A stretch of 40,555 nt of DNA, taken from positions 1-40,555 of the forward strand of contig NZ_SCOT01000026.1 of NCBI RefSeq assembly GCF_005502465.1, in the 5' to 3' direction. The notes under the pieces were generated by a model, which was not told the origin of the DNA, made no database searches, and worked only from the letters and a program-made list of their open reading frames with translations. Shown here in pieces: positions 1-8,679 of the stretch (position 1 is its first letter; each line of letters opens with the position of its first letter). The DNA is from Sphingopyxis sp. L1A2A (lineage in GTDB: Bacteria > Pseudomonadota > Alphaproteobacteria > Sphingomonadales > Sphingomonadaceae). The position numbers and the translations under genes are program-made.

Positions 1-108
1 CAAATCGGAATGGTGCGCAGCTTCAAATCGGAATGCTGCGCGAGATCACGTCGGAATGCTGCGCACGATCAAATCGGAACACTGCGCGTGATGACCTCGG
101 AATCCGCA
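1..108. repeat. Tandem 23-bp direct repeats, IS21-like end
   Basis: Four full units of 23 bp (1-23, 24-46, 47-69, 70-92) and a partial fifth (93-108) share the core TCGGAATGCTGCGC with small differences. IS21-family elements carry multiple direct repeats at their ends that bind the transposase, and this array resembles such an end. No istA or istB is visible in the window, so the family assignment is an inference. The array runs off the left edge, so more copies may exist. It stops abruptly at the truncated IS481 transposase remnant, which suggests that one element inserted into or recombined with another. Confidence 0.6.
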
Positions 109-112
109 GTAG

Positions 113-964
113 GGGATCAACGAGAAGACCGTCCTGAAGTGGCGGCACCGGCAGTCCGTCGAGGACATGCCGATGGGGCCGAGGGAGCGCCGCAGCACTG
201 TGCTCTCACCGATGGAAGAGGCTGCCATCGTGGCGTTGCGGGTGCAGGCCCGGCTGCCTCTGGATGATGTCTACATCGCGTTGAAGGACGTGATCCCGCA
301 ACTGACCCGCTCATCCCTGCACCGCTGTCTGCACCGGCACGGTATCAGCCGTCTGCCTAAGGCCGACCGCGAGAAGCCGAAGACGTTCAAGGACTACGAG
401 ATCGGCTACTTCCACATCGACATTGCCGAACTGCGCTACGAAGGCGGCAAAGGGTTCCTCTATGTGGCGGTGGATCGCACCTCGAAGCTGGTCTTCGCCC
501 GTATCTATCGCAAGGCCACCAAGTTGGCGGCGGCCGCCTTCCTCAAATCACTCGTCAGAACCGTGCCCTACAGGATTCACACCGTGCTGACCGACCATGG
601 TGTCCAGTTCGTCCAGCTCCAGCGCGGTCAGAGCCGGGGATGGTTGATCCACATCTTCGAGCGGGTCTGCCTCGAAAACGGCATCGAGCATCGGCTGACC
701 AAACCCTATCACCCATGGACCAACGGCCAGGCCGAGCGAATGGTCCGAACCATCAAGGAAGCGACCGTCAAATCCTTCCACTACGGCTCGATCCAGAAGC
801 TACGACGACACGTCAGCGAATGGCTGATCGCCTACAACTTCGCCAAGCAGCTCAAGGCTCTGACGTTCAGGACACCCTACGAAGCCATCGAGGAACTCTG
901 GAAATCAAAGCCCGATGCCTTTATCGTCAAACCCAACCATCACATGCCGGGACCAAACACCTAG
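113..964 (+). pseudogene. IS481-family transposase, N-terminus missing
   Basis: This is a DDE transposase of the IS481 family with an rve integrase core. Visible catalytic blocks are FHIDIAEL (first Asp), VLTDHGVQF (second Asp) and TNGQAERMVRTIKE (Glu), and the C-terminus ends MPGPNT as in full-length relatives. The reading frame stays homologous upstream of the ATG at 167 (INEKTVLKWRHRQSVED), but a TAG at 110-112 and the 23-bp repeat array replace the first 35 or so residues that normally hold the start of the helix-turn-helix. The copy is therefore 5'-truncated and probably inactive, unless translation from ATG 167 gives a product. The second catalytic block reads TDHG where TDNG is common. 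It lies upstream of ftsB on the opposite strand, so insertion may have separated ftsB from its former neighbour. Confidence 0.8.
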
Positions 965-1152
965 GCGGCGCATTATAACGTCGGCCGTACTTATGTCGCT
1001 GACGCCTCAATCGGACTATTGGGCGGCAACGCTTTAATTTGCCGACAGCCGGTTTTGGGCCGTCGTCCTGCGTCTGCTATGACTTGGATCAGGCGCAGAC
1101 CTGACGTGTTCTCGGAAGCTCAAAGGTTCAAATGCGAGTTATAGTAAAGGTG

Positions 1153-1170
1153 TGCCCGCGAAAGCGGGCA
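1153..1170. repeat. Short hairpin in the 965-1203 gap
   Basis: Between the transposase stop and ftsB, the only clear structure is a perfect 7-bp stem closing a GAAA tetraloop (TGCCCGC/GCGGGCA), followed by ATGACGA. This matches the half-element style of sphingomonad intergenic palindromes. It lies about 35 bases past the ftsB stop, so it could also help end ftsB transcription on the minus strand, though there is no good T-run. I see no gene in the rest of the gap and no clear terminal inverted repeat for the IS481 remnant. Confidence 0.45.
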
Positions 1171-1203
1171 TGACGAATGAAAGAATGCGCGGTGACTTGG
1201 CGG

Positions 1204-1530
1204 TCAGCGCTTCGCCGCAGGCTCCATCGGGATGATGACTTCATCGGGATGATAGGCGCCCAGTTTCTCGCGCACATATTCCTCGGCCAGATCGGGATCG
1301 ACGCGCCGCCGGTCGAGCAAGTTGACACGGTTCTGCAGCTCGCTCTCCTTCTTGGCGAGCTCACTCAGCACCACGCGCTGCTTTTCAACCGACTGGCCAT
1401 AATCGCCCCAAGCGTAGAGCCCGGTCGGTCCCAAAATGATGTAGCCGATCATCGCCAGCACCGCGATCACGGCGACCGCCGGACCGACGGCCCGGTTCAT
1501 CGATTTGCGGAGTTTGTGGCGCTGCGTCAT
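1204..1530 (-). CDS. ftsB: Septum formation initiator FtsB
   Basis: The product is a 108-residue bitopic inner-membrane protein of the DivIC/FtsB family. It forms the FtsQ-FtsL-FtsB divisome subcomplex that relays activation to FtsWI. A basic N-terminus (MTQRHKLRKS) precedes one hydrophobic segment at about residues 15-36. A heptad-like coiled coil follows (about 45-76, YGQSVEKQRVVLSELAKKE), then a short periplasmic tail with the family pattern DPDLAEEYVREKLG. The length is normal. It sits downstream of eno on the same strand, an arrangement shared with many proteobacteria, but a palindromic repeat separates the two genes. Family and role are certain enough to name; regulation is not visible. 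Confidence 0.92.
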   Translation of the reverse strand: MTQRHKLRKSMNRAVGPAVAVIAVLAMIGYIILGPTGLYAWGDYGQSVEKQRVVLSELAKKESELQNRVNLLDRRRVDPDLAEEYVREKLGAYHPDEVIIPMEPAAKR

Positions 1531-1595
1531 TGCTGCCCCTTGAATCAGAGTTGATTCAAGGCGTCAAGGCGCCTTGCGACGCTTTTCCACTATTC

Positions 1596-1701
1596 TCGTC
1601 ACCCTGGACTTGTTTCAGGGTCCATGGCCTACCGCCAAAATCGACGCTGCGCAAAGTGACAGGCCAGACCCATGGATGCTGAAACAAGTTCAGCATGACG
1701 A
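1596..1701. repeat. Intergenic palindromic element between eno and ftsB
   Basis: The two ends form an imperfect inverted repeat of about 35 bp. The left arm begins TCGTCACCCTGGACTTG and the right arm, read on the other strand, begins TCGTCATGCTGAACTTG; both contain TTTCAG and CCATGG. Such elements recur between genes in sphingomonad chromosomes. In the transcript it would fold into a long hairpin between eno and ftsB, possibly attenuating read-through or setting mRNA stability. I see no open reading frame in it. Confidence 0.7.
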
Positions 1702-1712
1702 GACAAAAGGGA

Positions 1713-3044
<1,332 letters not shown>

Positions 3045-3191
3045 TTATCGGCGACACAGGAAAAGCGCAATAATGCATAGGAATTTTGCTGGCCTATGGA
3101 ACCATTCGGCGCGCCTTGCTATATATTCAGACAGGACCAAAAGGGATGCTCGCCGCTGCGGCGCCCGACATAAGAAGAAGAGGACAACGCC

Positions 3192-3737
3192 ATGGCCAAA
3201 GCCGCTACTCCCGCGACCAAGAAAGCCGCCGCTCCGCGTCCCAAGGCACCCGCAAAGGCCGCCGCCACCAAGGCCGCGCCCGCCCGCAAGCCCGCGACCG
3301 TGAAAGCCGCCAAGGATCATCCGATCCGCGATCAGCTGGCCGCGACCCGCGACACCATCAAGTCGGAAGCCTCGAAAAAGGCCGCCTCGCTGAAGGGTGA
3401 AGCGACGACGCTGGCGAATCAGGCGTCGGCCAAGGCGCGCGACGCCGCGACCAAGGGCAAGGGCAAAGCCGCCGATGCGGTCGGCAACCTCGCCAAGATG
3501 CTCGAGGACAGCGCCGGCACCGTCGACACCAAATTCGGCAAGCAGTACGGCGACTATGCCCGCTCGGCTGCGGCAACCGTCGCCGGTCTGGCCTCGACGC
3601 TCGACAAGAAGGATCTCGACGAGCTCGCCGCTTCGACCAAGGATATGGTCAAGAAGAACCCGGCGATTGCCGTCGGCGCCGCCACGGTGATCGGCTTCGT
3701 GCTCGCCCGCATGCTCAAGGGCGGCTCGAACGATTGA
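3192..3737 (+). CDS. DUF883-like protein with histone-H1-like N-terminus
   Basis: This 181-residue protein has three parts. Residues 1-45 are Ala/Lys/Pro-rich and very basic (KKAAAPRPKAPAKAAA), like histone H1 tails. The middle is Ala/Lys-rich and helical. A C-terminal glycine-zipper membrane segment (NPAIAVGAATVIGFVLARML) is typical of DUF883/ElaB-YqjD proteins, which tether to the inner membrane and can bind ribosomes. It heads a run of four small genes with similar layout. The start follows an AAGAAGAGG purine tract. The basic tail could bind DNA or RNA, but that is inference. Low-complexity composition makes exact family assignment uncertain. Confidence 0.75.
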   Translation: MAKAATPATKKAAAPRPKAPAKAAATKAAPARKPATVKAAKDHPIRDQLAATRDTIKSEASKKAASLKGEATTLANQASAKARDAATKGKGKAADAVGNLAKMLEDSAGTVDTKFGKQYGDYARSAAATVAGLASTLDKKDLDELAASTKDMVKKNPAIAVGAATVIGFVLARMLKGGSND

Positions 3738-3744
3738 CAAGGTC

Positions 3745-4209
3745 TTGGCCGCTTCCGATCCGAACCCTTTGCCCCCGTCCGCTAAGCCCAGCTTTGACGG
3801 CATAAGTCACGGCTACGCTCCCGACGGGCCGCCGGTCGCGCCGCCGCCCGTGCCGCTCGAACAGATTGTCGGCGATGTCGTCGACAATCTATCGGCGACA
3901 GCAAAGGCCGAGTTTGCGCTGATCGAGGCGCGCGGCGAGCTGGCGCTACACGGCGCCAGCCGCGCCGCGATCTGGGGCGGCGTGGCCGCGACGGCGGCGG
4001 GTGTGGCGCTGCTGGCGCTGGCATTCGGGGCGATCCTGGCGCTGTCGCCGCAGGTCGGCCCGCTGCTTGCGACGGTGATCGTCGTGACCGTCTTGCTCGC
4101 CATCGCCGGCGGTGCGGCATGGCGCGCGCATATCAGCTATGGCGACATTCGCACCGCGCTGCGGCGCGACCTGACCAACGAGGGGTTCGACGATGCCGCG
4201 GACGCGTAA
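3745..4209 (+). CDS. Phage-holin-like (YqjE-type) membrane protein
   Basis: The 154-residue protein has a Pro-rich N-terminus, an amphipathic segment (EQIVGDVVDNLSATAKAEFALIEARGE, about 40-66), then two hydrophobic helices (about 76-100 and 106-127) and a short polar tail. This is the layout of the YqjE/holin-III superfamily, which commonly accompanies YqjD-type DUF883 genes. Despite the family name there is no sign of phage here. A TTG at 3745, 7 bases after the upstream stop, is the best start I can find, but its ribosome site is poor (AAGG only 2 bases away), so the true start is uncertain. It overlaps the next gene by 17 bases. Confidence 0.7.
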   Translation: MAASDPNPLPPSAKPSFDGISHGYAPDGPPVAPPPVPLEQIVGDVVDNLSATAKAEFALIEARGELALHGASRAAIWGGVAATAAGVALLALAFGAILALSPQVGPLLATVIVVTVLLAIAGGAAWRAHISYGDIRTALRRDLTNEGFDDAADA

Positions 4210-4600
4210 CCGCCTGATCGCCGCCGCGCGGCGCTCGATGCTGCAGCGCGCCGAACTGCACCGCCGGCTCGACGTCGCCAAGGCGGCGTTCAAGCCCGGC
4301 GCGCTGGTCGATCGCGGCAAATACCGCGTCAATGCCAAGATCGACGACGCCGCGCATGCGGTGCGGCAGGAGTTTCGCAACAACCGCTTGCCGATCGCGC
4401 TGGCCGCCGTGGCAGGGGTGGCGTGGCTGCTGCGCGAACCGATCAAGGAGCATGCGCCGCGGCTGACGCGCAAGATTCAGGATATGGCGAGCGCGATCAC
4501 CGATCGGCTGCGCCCAACCGACGAAATGGCCAACGAAACATATGCCGATGACGGCGACTATAGCGAACCAGTGGAGAATGACGATGAAGCCGTTCAGTGA
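4193..4600 (+). CDS. Small membrane-anchored protein, YqjK/DUF3618-like
   Basis: The 135-residue protein starts inside the end of the holin-like gene, implying translational coupling. A basic N-terminus with many Arg (RTRNRLIAAARRSMLQRAEL) leads to a helical region. A short hydrophobic stretch follows (LPIALAAVAGVAWLL, about 66-80), then an acidic tail (NDDEAVQ). The layout resembles YqjK or DUF3618 proteins that accompany DUF883 and holin-like genes, but I cannot assign the family firmly. The function is unknown. It overlaps the next gene by 17 bases. Confidence 0.65.
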   Translation: MPRTRNRLIAAARRSMLQRAELHRRLDVAKAAFKPGALVDRGKYRVNAKIDDAAHAVRQEFRNNRLPIALAAVAGVAWLLREPIKEHAPRLTRKIQDMASAITDRLRPTDEMANETYADDGDYSEPVENDDEAVQ

Positions 4601-4949
4601 AACCGCCAGCGACGCGCGCGCCAAAGCGAGTGAACTTGCCGAGAAAACCGCCGAAAATGCGCGGCTGACCGCCGAAGCGGCGAAGGCGCGCATCCAGGAC
4701 GGCTATGGCCGCGCGCGCGCCGTGACCGAAGATTTCGCCGCCAAGGCCAGCGAGCAGGCCAGCGTCGCCCGCGAAGCCGCCGGCGAGGTGTATGAAAAGG
4801 GCAAGGTCCAAGCCAAGCGCGCGAACAGCAAGCTGAAGGACGCGGCCGAGAAGCAGCCGATGGCGCTGGTCGCCGGTGCGATCGCGATCGGCGCGCTGCT
4901 CGGGTCGCTACTGCCGAAGTCCGGTTCGGGGGGTCGCAAGGGCGACTGA
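4584..4949 (+). CDS. DUF883/YtxH-like glycine-zipper membrane protein
   Basis: The 121-residue protein is an Ala/Lys/Glu-rich helix (residues about 5-85) ending in a glycine-zipper membrane segment (PMALVAGAIAIGALLGSLLP) and a short basic tail. ATG codons exist at 4542, 4578 and 4584. I chose 4584 because GGAG at 4573-4576 sits 7 bases before it but only 1 base before 4578. It repeats the architecture of the first gene of the cluster without the H1-like tail. Related proteins respond to envelope or general stress; no direct evidence for that is visible here. Confidence 0.72.
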   Translation: MKPFSETASDARAKASELAEKTAENARLTAEAAKARIQDGYGRARAVTEDFAAKASEQASVAREAAGEVYEKGKVQAKRANSKLKDAAEKQPMALVAGAIAIGALLGSLLPKSGSGGRKGD

Positions 4950-5032
4950 CCGGCTTGCCGTAGCGGCGCCGCGCTGTTAGGGGCCGCGGCTTATCCCCTC
5001 CCCAGCGCTAACCCGCAAGGAAAGCACAGCCC

Positions 5033-5248
5033 ATGAGCAAATTGCACCTCGTGTTCGGCGGACGTGTCAGCGATCCGCAGGGCACCGACTTTGTCGACCT
5101 CCACAACCTCGACGTCGTCGGCCTGTTCCCCGACTATAAGTCAGCCGAAAAAGCGTGGCGCGCCGCGGCGCAGCGCACGGTCGACGATGCCGAAATGAAA
5201 TATGTCGTCGTGCATCTGCACAAGCTGTTGCAGCCGGACAGCGAGTAA
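5033..5248 (+). CDS. DUF4170 domain protein
   Basis: A 71-residue soluble protein with the DUF4170 pattern: KLHLVFGGRV near the N-terminus, FPDYKSAEKAWRA in the middle, and QRTVDDAEMKYVVVHLHKL at the C-terminal end. The family is small, widespread in Alphaproteobacteria and of unknown function. AAGGAA lies 9 bases before the ATG. It stands alone downstream of the membrane-anchored cluster and is followed by a palindromic repeat. Confidence 0.85.
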   Translation: MSKLHLVFGGRVSDPQGTDFVDLHNLDVVGLFPDYKSAEKAWRAAAQRTVDDAEMKYVVVHLHKLLQPDSE

Positions 5249-5256
5249 ACCTGTCT

Positions 5257-5340
5257 CGTCATTGCGAGGAGCAAAGCGACGCGGCAATCCAGAGTTTGCG
5301 TAAACCGGCCTGGATTGCTTCGCTCCGCTCGCAATGACGA
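5257..5340. repeat. REP-like palindrome, CGTCATTGCGAG family
   Basis: The element opens CGTCATTGCGAG and closes CTCGCAATGACG, with a second inner pair CAATCCAGAG/CTGGATTG, so it folds into a long imperfect hairpin. A related copy in inverted orientation lies at 29986-30091. It separates the convergent DUF4170 and NDUFS4-like genes and could serve as a two-way transcription end, but it is repetitive rather than a simple terminator. Confidence 0.8.
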
Positions 5341-5351
5341 TCGGTTAGAAT

Positions 5352-5630
5352 TTACCGGAAATTGTCGGCATAAGCCTGAATCTTCAGCGTGCGAACCGGC
5401 GGTGCGACGACGTCGGCTTCGATCCCGTTGCGTTCCGCATAAGCGACCGCCTCGTCCTGGCTCGCAAAGCCGAGCCGGATCTGCCGCTGGGTATCGCCGC
5501 TGCCCGCCCAGCCCATCAACGGATCGGGCCTGCGCGCTTCGGCGGGGGCGAATTCCAGCATCCAGCGCTGCGTTCCCGCGCGCCCCGATTGCATCGCATT
5601 TTTGGGTTTCTGAAAAATGCGCGCTTTCAT
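5352..5630 (-). CDS. Complex I accessory subunit, NDUFS4-like
   Basis: The protein belongs to the ETC complex I conserved-region family, the bacterial counterpart of the 18-kDa NDUFS4 subunit of NADH:ubiquinone oxidoreductase. It stabilises the peripheral arm near the NADH module. Visible features are ARIFQKPKNAMQSG, WMLEF, the DPLMGWAGSGDT motif and FASQDEAVAYAERNG. I chose the ATG at 5630 (92 residues) because AGGA lies about 9 bases upstream and the family begins at ARIFQ; a longer form from 5675 is possible. The main nuo operon is not in the window. Confidence 0.88.
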   Translation of the reverse strand: MKARIFQKPKNAMQSGRAGTQRWMLEFAPAEARRPDPLMGWAGSGDTQRQIRLGFASQDEAVAYAERNGIEADVVAPPVRTLKIQAYADNFR

Positions 5631-5718
5631 CGGGACTGTCCTGCGTTGGTTGGGCTGCCCGTGCCTTAGCGGCAAGCAAAGACGACGAAAAGAGGAAACC
5701 CCATCGCCCCCGCTAAGG

Positions 5719-5810
5719 GCGTTTCAGAGTCACGTGCCTCTGAACGCGGCCGCGGGCGGTTTACGCAGCACGACCGGAAAAGGCCCACAGCGGCCCCCGC
5801 CTTCGCGGGG
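5719..5810. repeat. Two hairpins between hrpB and the NDUFS4-like gene
   Basis: Two structures lie in the 189-base gap. At 5719-5747 a 10-bp stem (arms GCGTTTCAGAG and CTCTGAACGC, one bulged T) encloses 8 bases. At 5795-5810 a 6-bp stem CCCCGC/GCGGGG closes a 4-base loop and is followed by ACGA, like the repeat half at 1153-1170. They lie just past the hrpB stop on the minus strand and may reduce read-through, but neither has a clear T-run. Confidence 0.5.
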
Positions 5811-5819
5811 ACGACGCAT

Positions 5820-8285
5820 CTATTGTCCGTCGCGCCGCGCTTGCGCCGCCTTGGTCAGCAGGGTCGGACGCGCAGTCGCGGGATCGTCGGGCCAGCTGTG
5901 TTTGGGATAACGGCCGCGCATCTCGCGCGCCACATCGTGCCAGCTGCCGCCCCAGAAGCTGACGAGGTCGCGGGTCGTCTGGATCGGGCGGTGCGCGGGT
6001 GAGGTCAGCGCGAGGACCAGCGGCACCGGCGGATCGCCGATCACTGGATGCCGCGCCAGCCCGAACAATTCCTGCACCCGCACGCTGACCGTCGGCCCGC
6101 CGTCGGCGCCATAGTCGATCGGATGGCGGCTCCCGACCGGGGTGACATAATCGGCGGGCGCATGTTTTTCGAGCAACTGGCGCGCCGACCAGTCGAGCAG
6201 CCCCATCAGCACGTCGGTCAGCTTGCGGTCGCCGATATCGCGCAGCCCGCGGCATCCGCCGAGCAGCGGCGGCAACCAGATGTCGAGGCTGTCGGCGAGC
6301 GCACCGGTCGACAGCGTGTCGATCCCCGCAAAGGATGCCCGCTGGCGCAGCGCCTGCGCCGCCGGACCCCACCCTATCAGCCCCAGTCCCTTATCGCGCA
6401 CCGCCGCCAGCCGCAGCGCGATGTCCTCCTCGACATTGTCGCTGCGCCCCGCCTGCCCGCTGGTCAGCGCAATCGCGCCGAGCCTCCGTTCGCGGCGGTG
6501 ATCGACGCGGTCGCTCGCGGCATCATAGCTGCTCGCGGCGTGCGCGACGATGCGGTCGGCGAAGATCGCCTCGACCTCGGCCTGTTCGATCGGCGCTGCG
6601 GCGAGGATGCGAACCCCGGCAGCATGGCCCTGCGCGTCGGCGATCGCGAGCCATTCACCGCCCGCAAGCGGTTCGACCGGATCGATGCGATAGGCGCGGC
6701 CGCCGACGCTGAGATATTCGCCGCGCTGCCCGGCCCGTTGGCGGGCGACGCGGTCGGGCCAGGCGGTCGCGATCCAGCCGCCGATCGAGCGCGGTGCCAC
6801 CTCATCGGTCCCTGCCGCCAGCTTGTCACCGATGCTCGCCAGCCGCCGCGCCAGCCGAACCGCGCCTTCGCTGCGGTCGCCGCGCTGCCCGCGCCAGCGC
6901 CCGAGCCGCGCCTCGACATCGACGCCGCGCCCGCCGAGCCCCGGTTCGGTGAGCAGCACCGCGAGGCGTCCGGCCATCTCGCCTTCCCCAGCGCGTGCCG
7001 CGTCGAGCAGCATATGCGCGAGCGGCACCGGCAACGAGATCGCGGCGAGCGCCTTGCCATGCGCGGTGATCCGGCCATCGTCGGCCAGCGCGCCGATCGC
7101 CTGCAAGCGCGTTTTGGCATCGGCGATCGCGGCGGGCGACGGCGGGTCGAGCCAGCCCAATTGGCGCGGATCGATGATGCCCCAGCTGGCGCAATCGAGC
7201 ACCACGGGCATCAGGTCGTTTTCGTGGATTTCGGGCGGGTCGAACGGCGGCATTCCCGTCGTTGCCGCTGCTTCCCACAAGCGATAGGCGACCCCCGGCC
7301 CCTGCCGCGCCGCGCGTCCGGCGCGCTGGGTTGCCGATGCCTGGCTGGCGCGTTCGGTGACGAGGCGCGCGATCGCAGCCGCCTTGTCGAAGCGCGGGCG
7401 CCGCGACAGTCCAGCATCGATGACGATGCGCACCCCGTCGATGGTCAGGCTGGTTTCGGCGATGCTCGTCGCCAGGATCAGCTTGCGCCCGCCATCGGGA
7501 TCGCGGACGAGCGCCTTGCGCTGGAGCGCCGGGTCGATCTGGCCGTGCAGGCGGTGGACGACCAGCGGCAACCCCGATGCCTCGACTGCCGCCGCGGCGC
7601 GTTCGATGTCGGCGGCGCCGGGCAGGAAGCACAGCATGTCGCCGCCCGCCTCATCGGCCATCGCCTGCCGCACCGCGACCAGCACGCTCGCCTCCAGCCG
7701 ATCCTCGGCACGGCGGCCGATATGGCGCAGGTCGAGCGGGAATATCTTGCCCTCGCTGCGCACCACCGGCGCATTGCCGAGCAACGCCCCAAAACGCGCA
7801 CCGTCGAGCGTCGCCGACATGGCGATCAACCGCAGATCGTCGCGCAGTCCCTGCTGTGCATCGATCGCCAGCGCGAGCGCGAAATCGCCGTCGAGGCTGC
7901 GCTCGTGAACCTCGTCGAACAGCACCGCCGACACGCCCGTCAGTTCGGGATCGGCGAGGATGCGGTTGCGGAACAGCCCCGGGGTCATCACCAGCAGCCG
8001 CGTCGCCGCCGATTGTTTGCTGTCGAGCCGTGTCGCATAGCCGACGTTGCCGCCGACCGGCTCGCCCATCTCGTCGGCAATCCGCTCCGCCGCGGCGCGC
8101 GCCGCCAGCCGGCGGGGCGACAGCAGCCAGACGTCGCCGCTGCACCACGGCTGGGCCAGCAACGCGGGCGCCACGCGCGTCGTCTTGCCCGCCCCCGGCG
8201 GCGCCACCACCACGGCATTGGGTTTAAGCACCAGCGCCGCCATGATGTCGGGCAAAACCTGATCGATCGGGAGCGGCTGCATCAT
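5820..8285 (-). CDS. hrpB: ATP-dependent helicase HrpB
   Basis: An 821-residue DEAH/DEVH-box superfamily 2 helicase of the HrpB family. The Walker A motif PGAGKT is at residues 30-35, motif II DEVHE at 124-128, SAT at 157-159 and motif VI QRAGRAARQGPG at about 317-328. A winged-helix and ratchet region and the long HrpB C-terminal domain follow. HrpB is a poorly characterised RNA helicase linked to mRNA handling in proteobacteria. The start overlaps the upstream DUF1801 gene by 4 bases (ATGA), so the two are translationally coupled. The length is typical. Very long antisense frames over it are composition artefacts. Confidence 0.95.
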   Translation of the reverse strand: MMQPLPIDQVLPDIMAALVLKPNAVVVAPPGAGKTTRVAPALLAQPWCSGDVWLLSPRRLAARAAAERIADEMGEPVGGNVGYATRLDSKQSAATRLLVMTPGLFRNRILADPELTGVSAVLFDEVHERSLDGDFALALAIDAQQGLRDDLRLIAMSATLDGARFGALLGNAPVVRSEGKIFPLDLRHIGRRAEDRLEASVLVAVRQAMADEAGGDMLCFLPGAADIERAAAAVEASGLPLVVHRLHGQIDPALQRKALVRDPDGGRKLILATSIAETSLTIDGVRIVIDAGLSRRPRFDKAAAIARLVTERASQASATQRAGRAARQGPGVAYRLWEAAATTGMPPFDPPEIHENDLMPVVLDCASWGIIDPRQLGWLDPPSPAAIADAKTRLQAIGALADDGRITAHGKALAAISLPVPLAHMLLDAARAGEGEMAGRLAVLLTEPGLGGRGVDVEARLGRWRGQRGDRSEGAVRLARRLASIGDKLAAGTDEVAPRSIGGWIATAWPDRVARQRAGQRGEYLSVGGRAYRIDPVEPLAGGEWLAIADAQGHAAGVRILAAAPIEQAEVEAIFADRIVAHAASSYDAASDRVDHRRERRLGAIALTSGQAGRSDNVEEDIALRLAAVRDKGLGLIGWGPAAQALRQRASFAGIDTLSTGALADSLDIWLPPLLGGCRGLRDIGDRKLTDVLMGLLDWSARQLLEKHAPADYVTPVGSRHPIDYGADGGPTVSVRVQELFGLARHPVIGDPPVPLVLALTSPAHRPIQTTRDLVSFWGGSWHDVAREMRGRYPKHSWPDDPATARPTLLTKAAQARRDGQ

Positions 8286-8671
8286 GCCCGCGCCGCGGGG
8301 TTGCCCAGTTCGGCGTTGAGGCGGTGCGCCGCGGCGGCGAGGCGGGCGACCTGCTCCGACGTGGTTTCGGTCGCTTCGGTCAGCACCAGATTGCCAAGTT
8401 CATATTTGCCGCTCGCCTTGATCCGCGGCTCGATCTCGCGCAGCCGCTTGCCGCGCCAGAAGCCGAGCAGGACGCGATGCTCCTCGGCGCGGATCAGGAT
8501 GCACGGGCCATTCGCCATGAAAACCAGGTTGGTCCATTTGATCGTTTCGGCGAACGGCGCGGCGTCCATGATCGCGGCGCGCATCATTTCGGCGCGGTCG
8601 CGCTGCCAGCCCGATAGCGCGGCGATATAGGCATCGGGAGTTTCCGCGACCGGACCCATTCCCATTGCCAT
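8282..8671 (-). CDS. DUF1801 domain protein
   Basis: A 129-residue protein of the DUF1801 (YdhG-like) fold, with MRAAIMDAAPFAETIKW, NGPCILIRA and VLLGFWRGKRL as recognisable blocks. The function is not established. Three in-frame ATG codons (8671, 8665, 8659) are clustered. I chose 8671, which lies 9 bases past the polyprenyl synthase stop; no strong ribosome site decides between them. A longer open frame upstream (to 9799) is only the shadow of the polyprenyl synthase gene. The stop overlaps the hrpB start by 4 bases. Confidence 0.82.
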   Translation of the reverse strand: MAMGMGPVAETPDAYIAALSGWQRDRAEMMRAAIMDAAPFAETIKWTNLVFMANGPCILIRAEEHRVLLGFWRGKRLREIEPRIKASGKYELGNLVLTEATETTSEQVARLAAAAHRLNAELGNPAARA

Positions 8672-8679
8672 CGCGCGGT

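Noticed and set aside
1..108. Possible CRISPR array
   Set aside because: The 23-bp units touch each other with no spacers and diverge in sequence; this fits an insertion-sequence end.
3098..3125. Possible general-stress (EcfG) promoter before the DUF883 gene
   Set aside because: GGAAC is present at 3098, but 16-17 bases later the sequence reads CTAT instead of the expected CGTT.
3745..4209. Prophage remnant suggested by the holin-like gene
   Set aside because: The holin-III/YqjE family is chromosomal in this setting, next to DUF883 genes, with no other phage genes.
6048..8630. An 860-codon open frame antisense to hrpB
   Set aside because: High-GC codon use leaves the opposite strand open. 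The sequence is Arg/Ala/His-rich with no domain, while hrpB has all helicase motifs.
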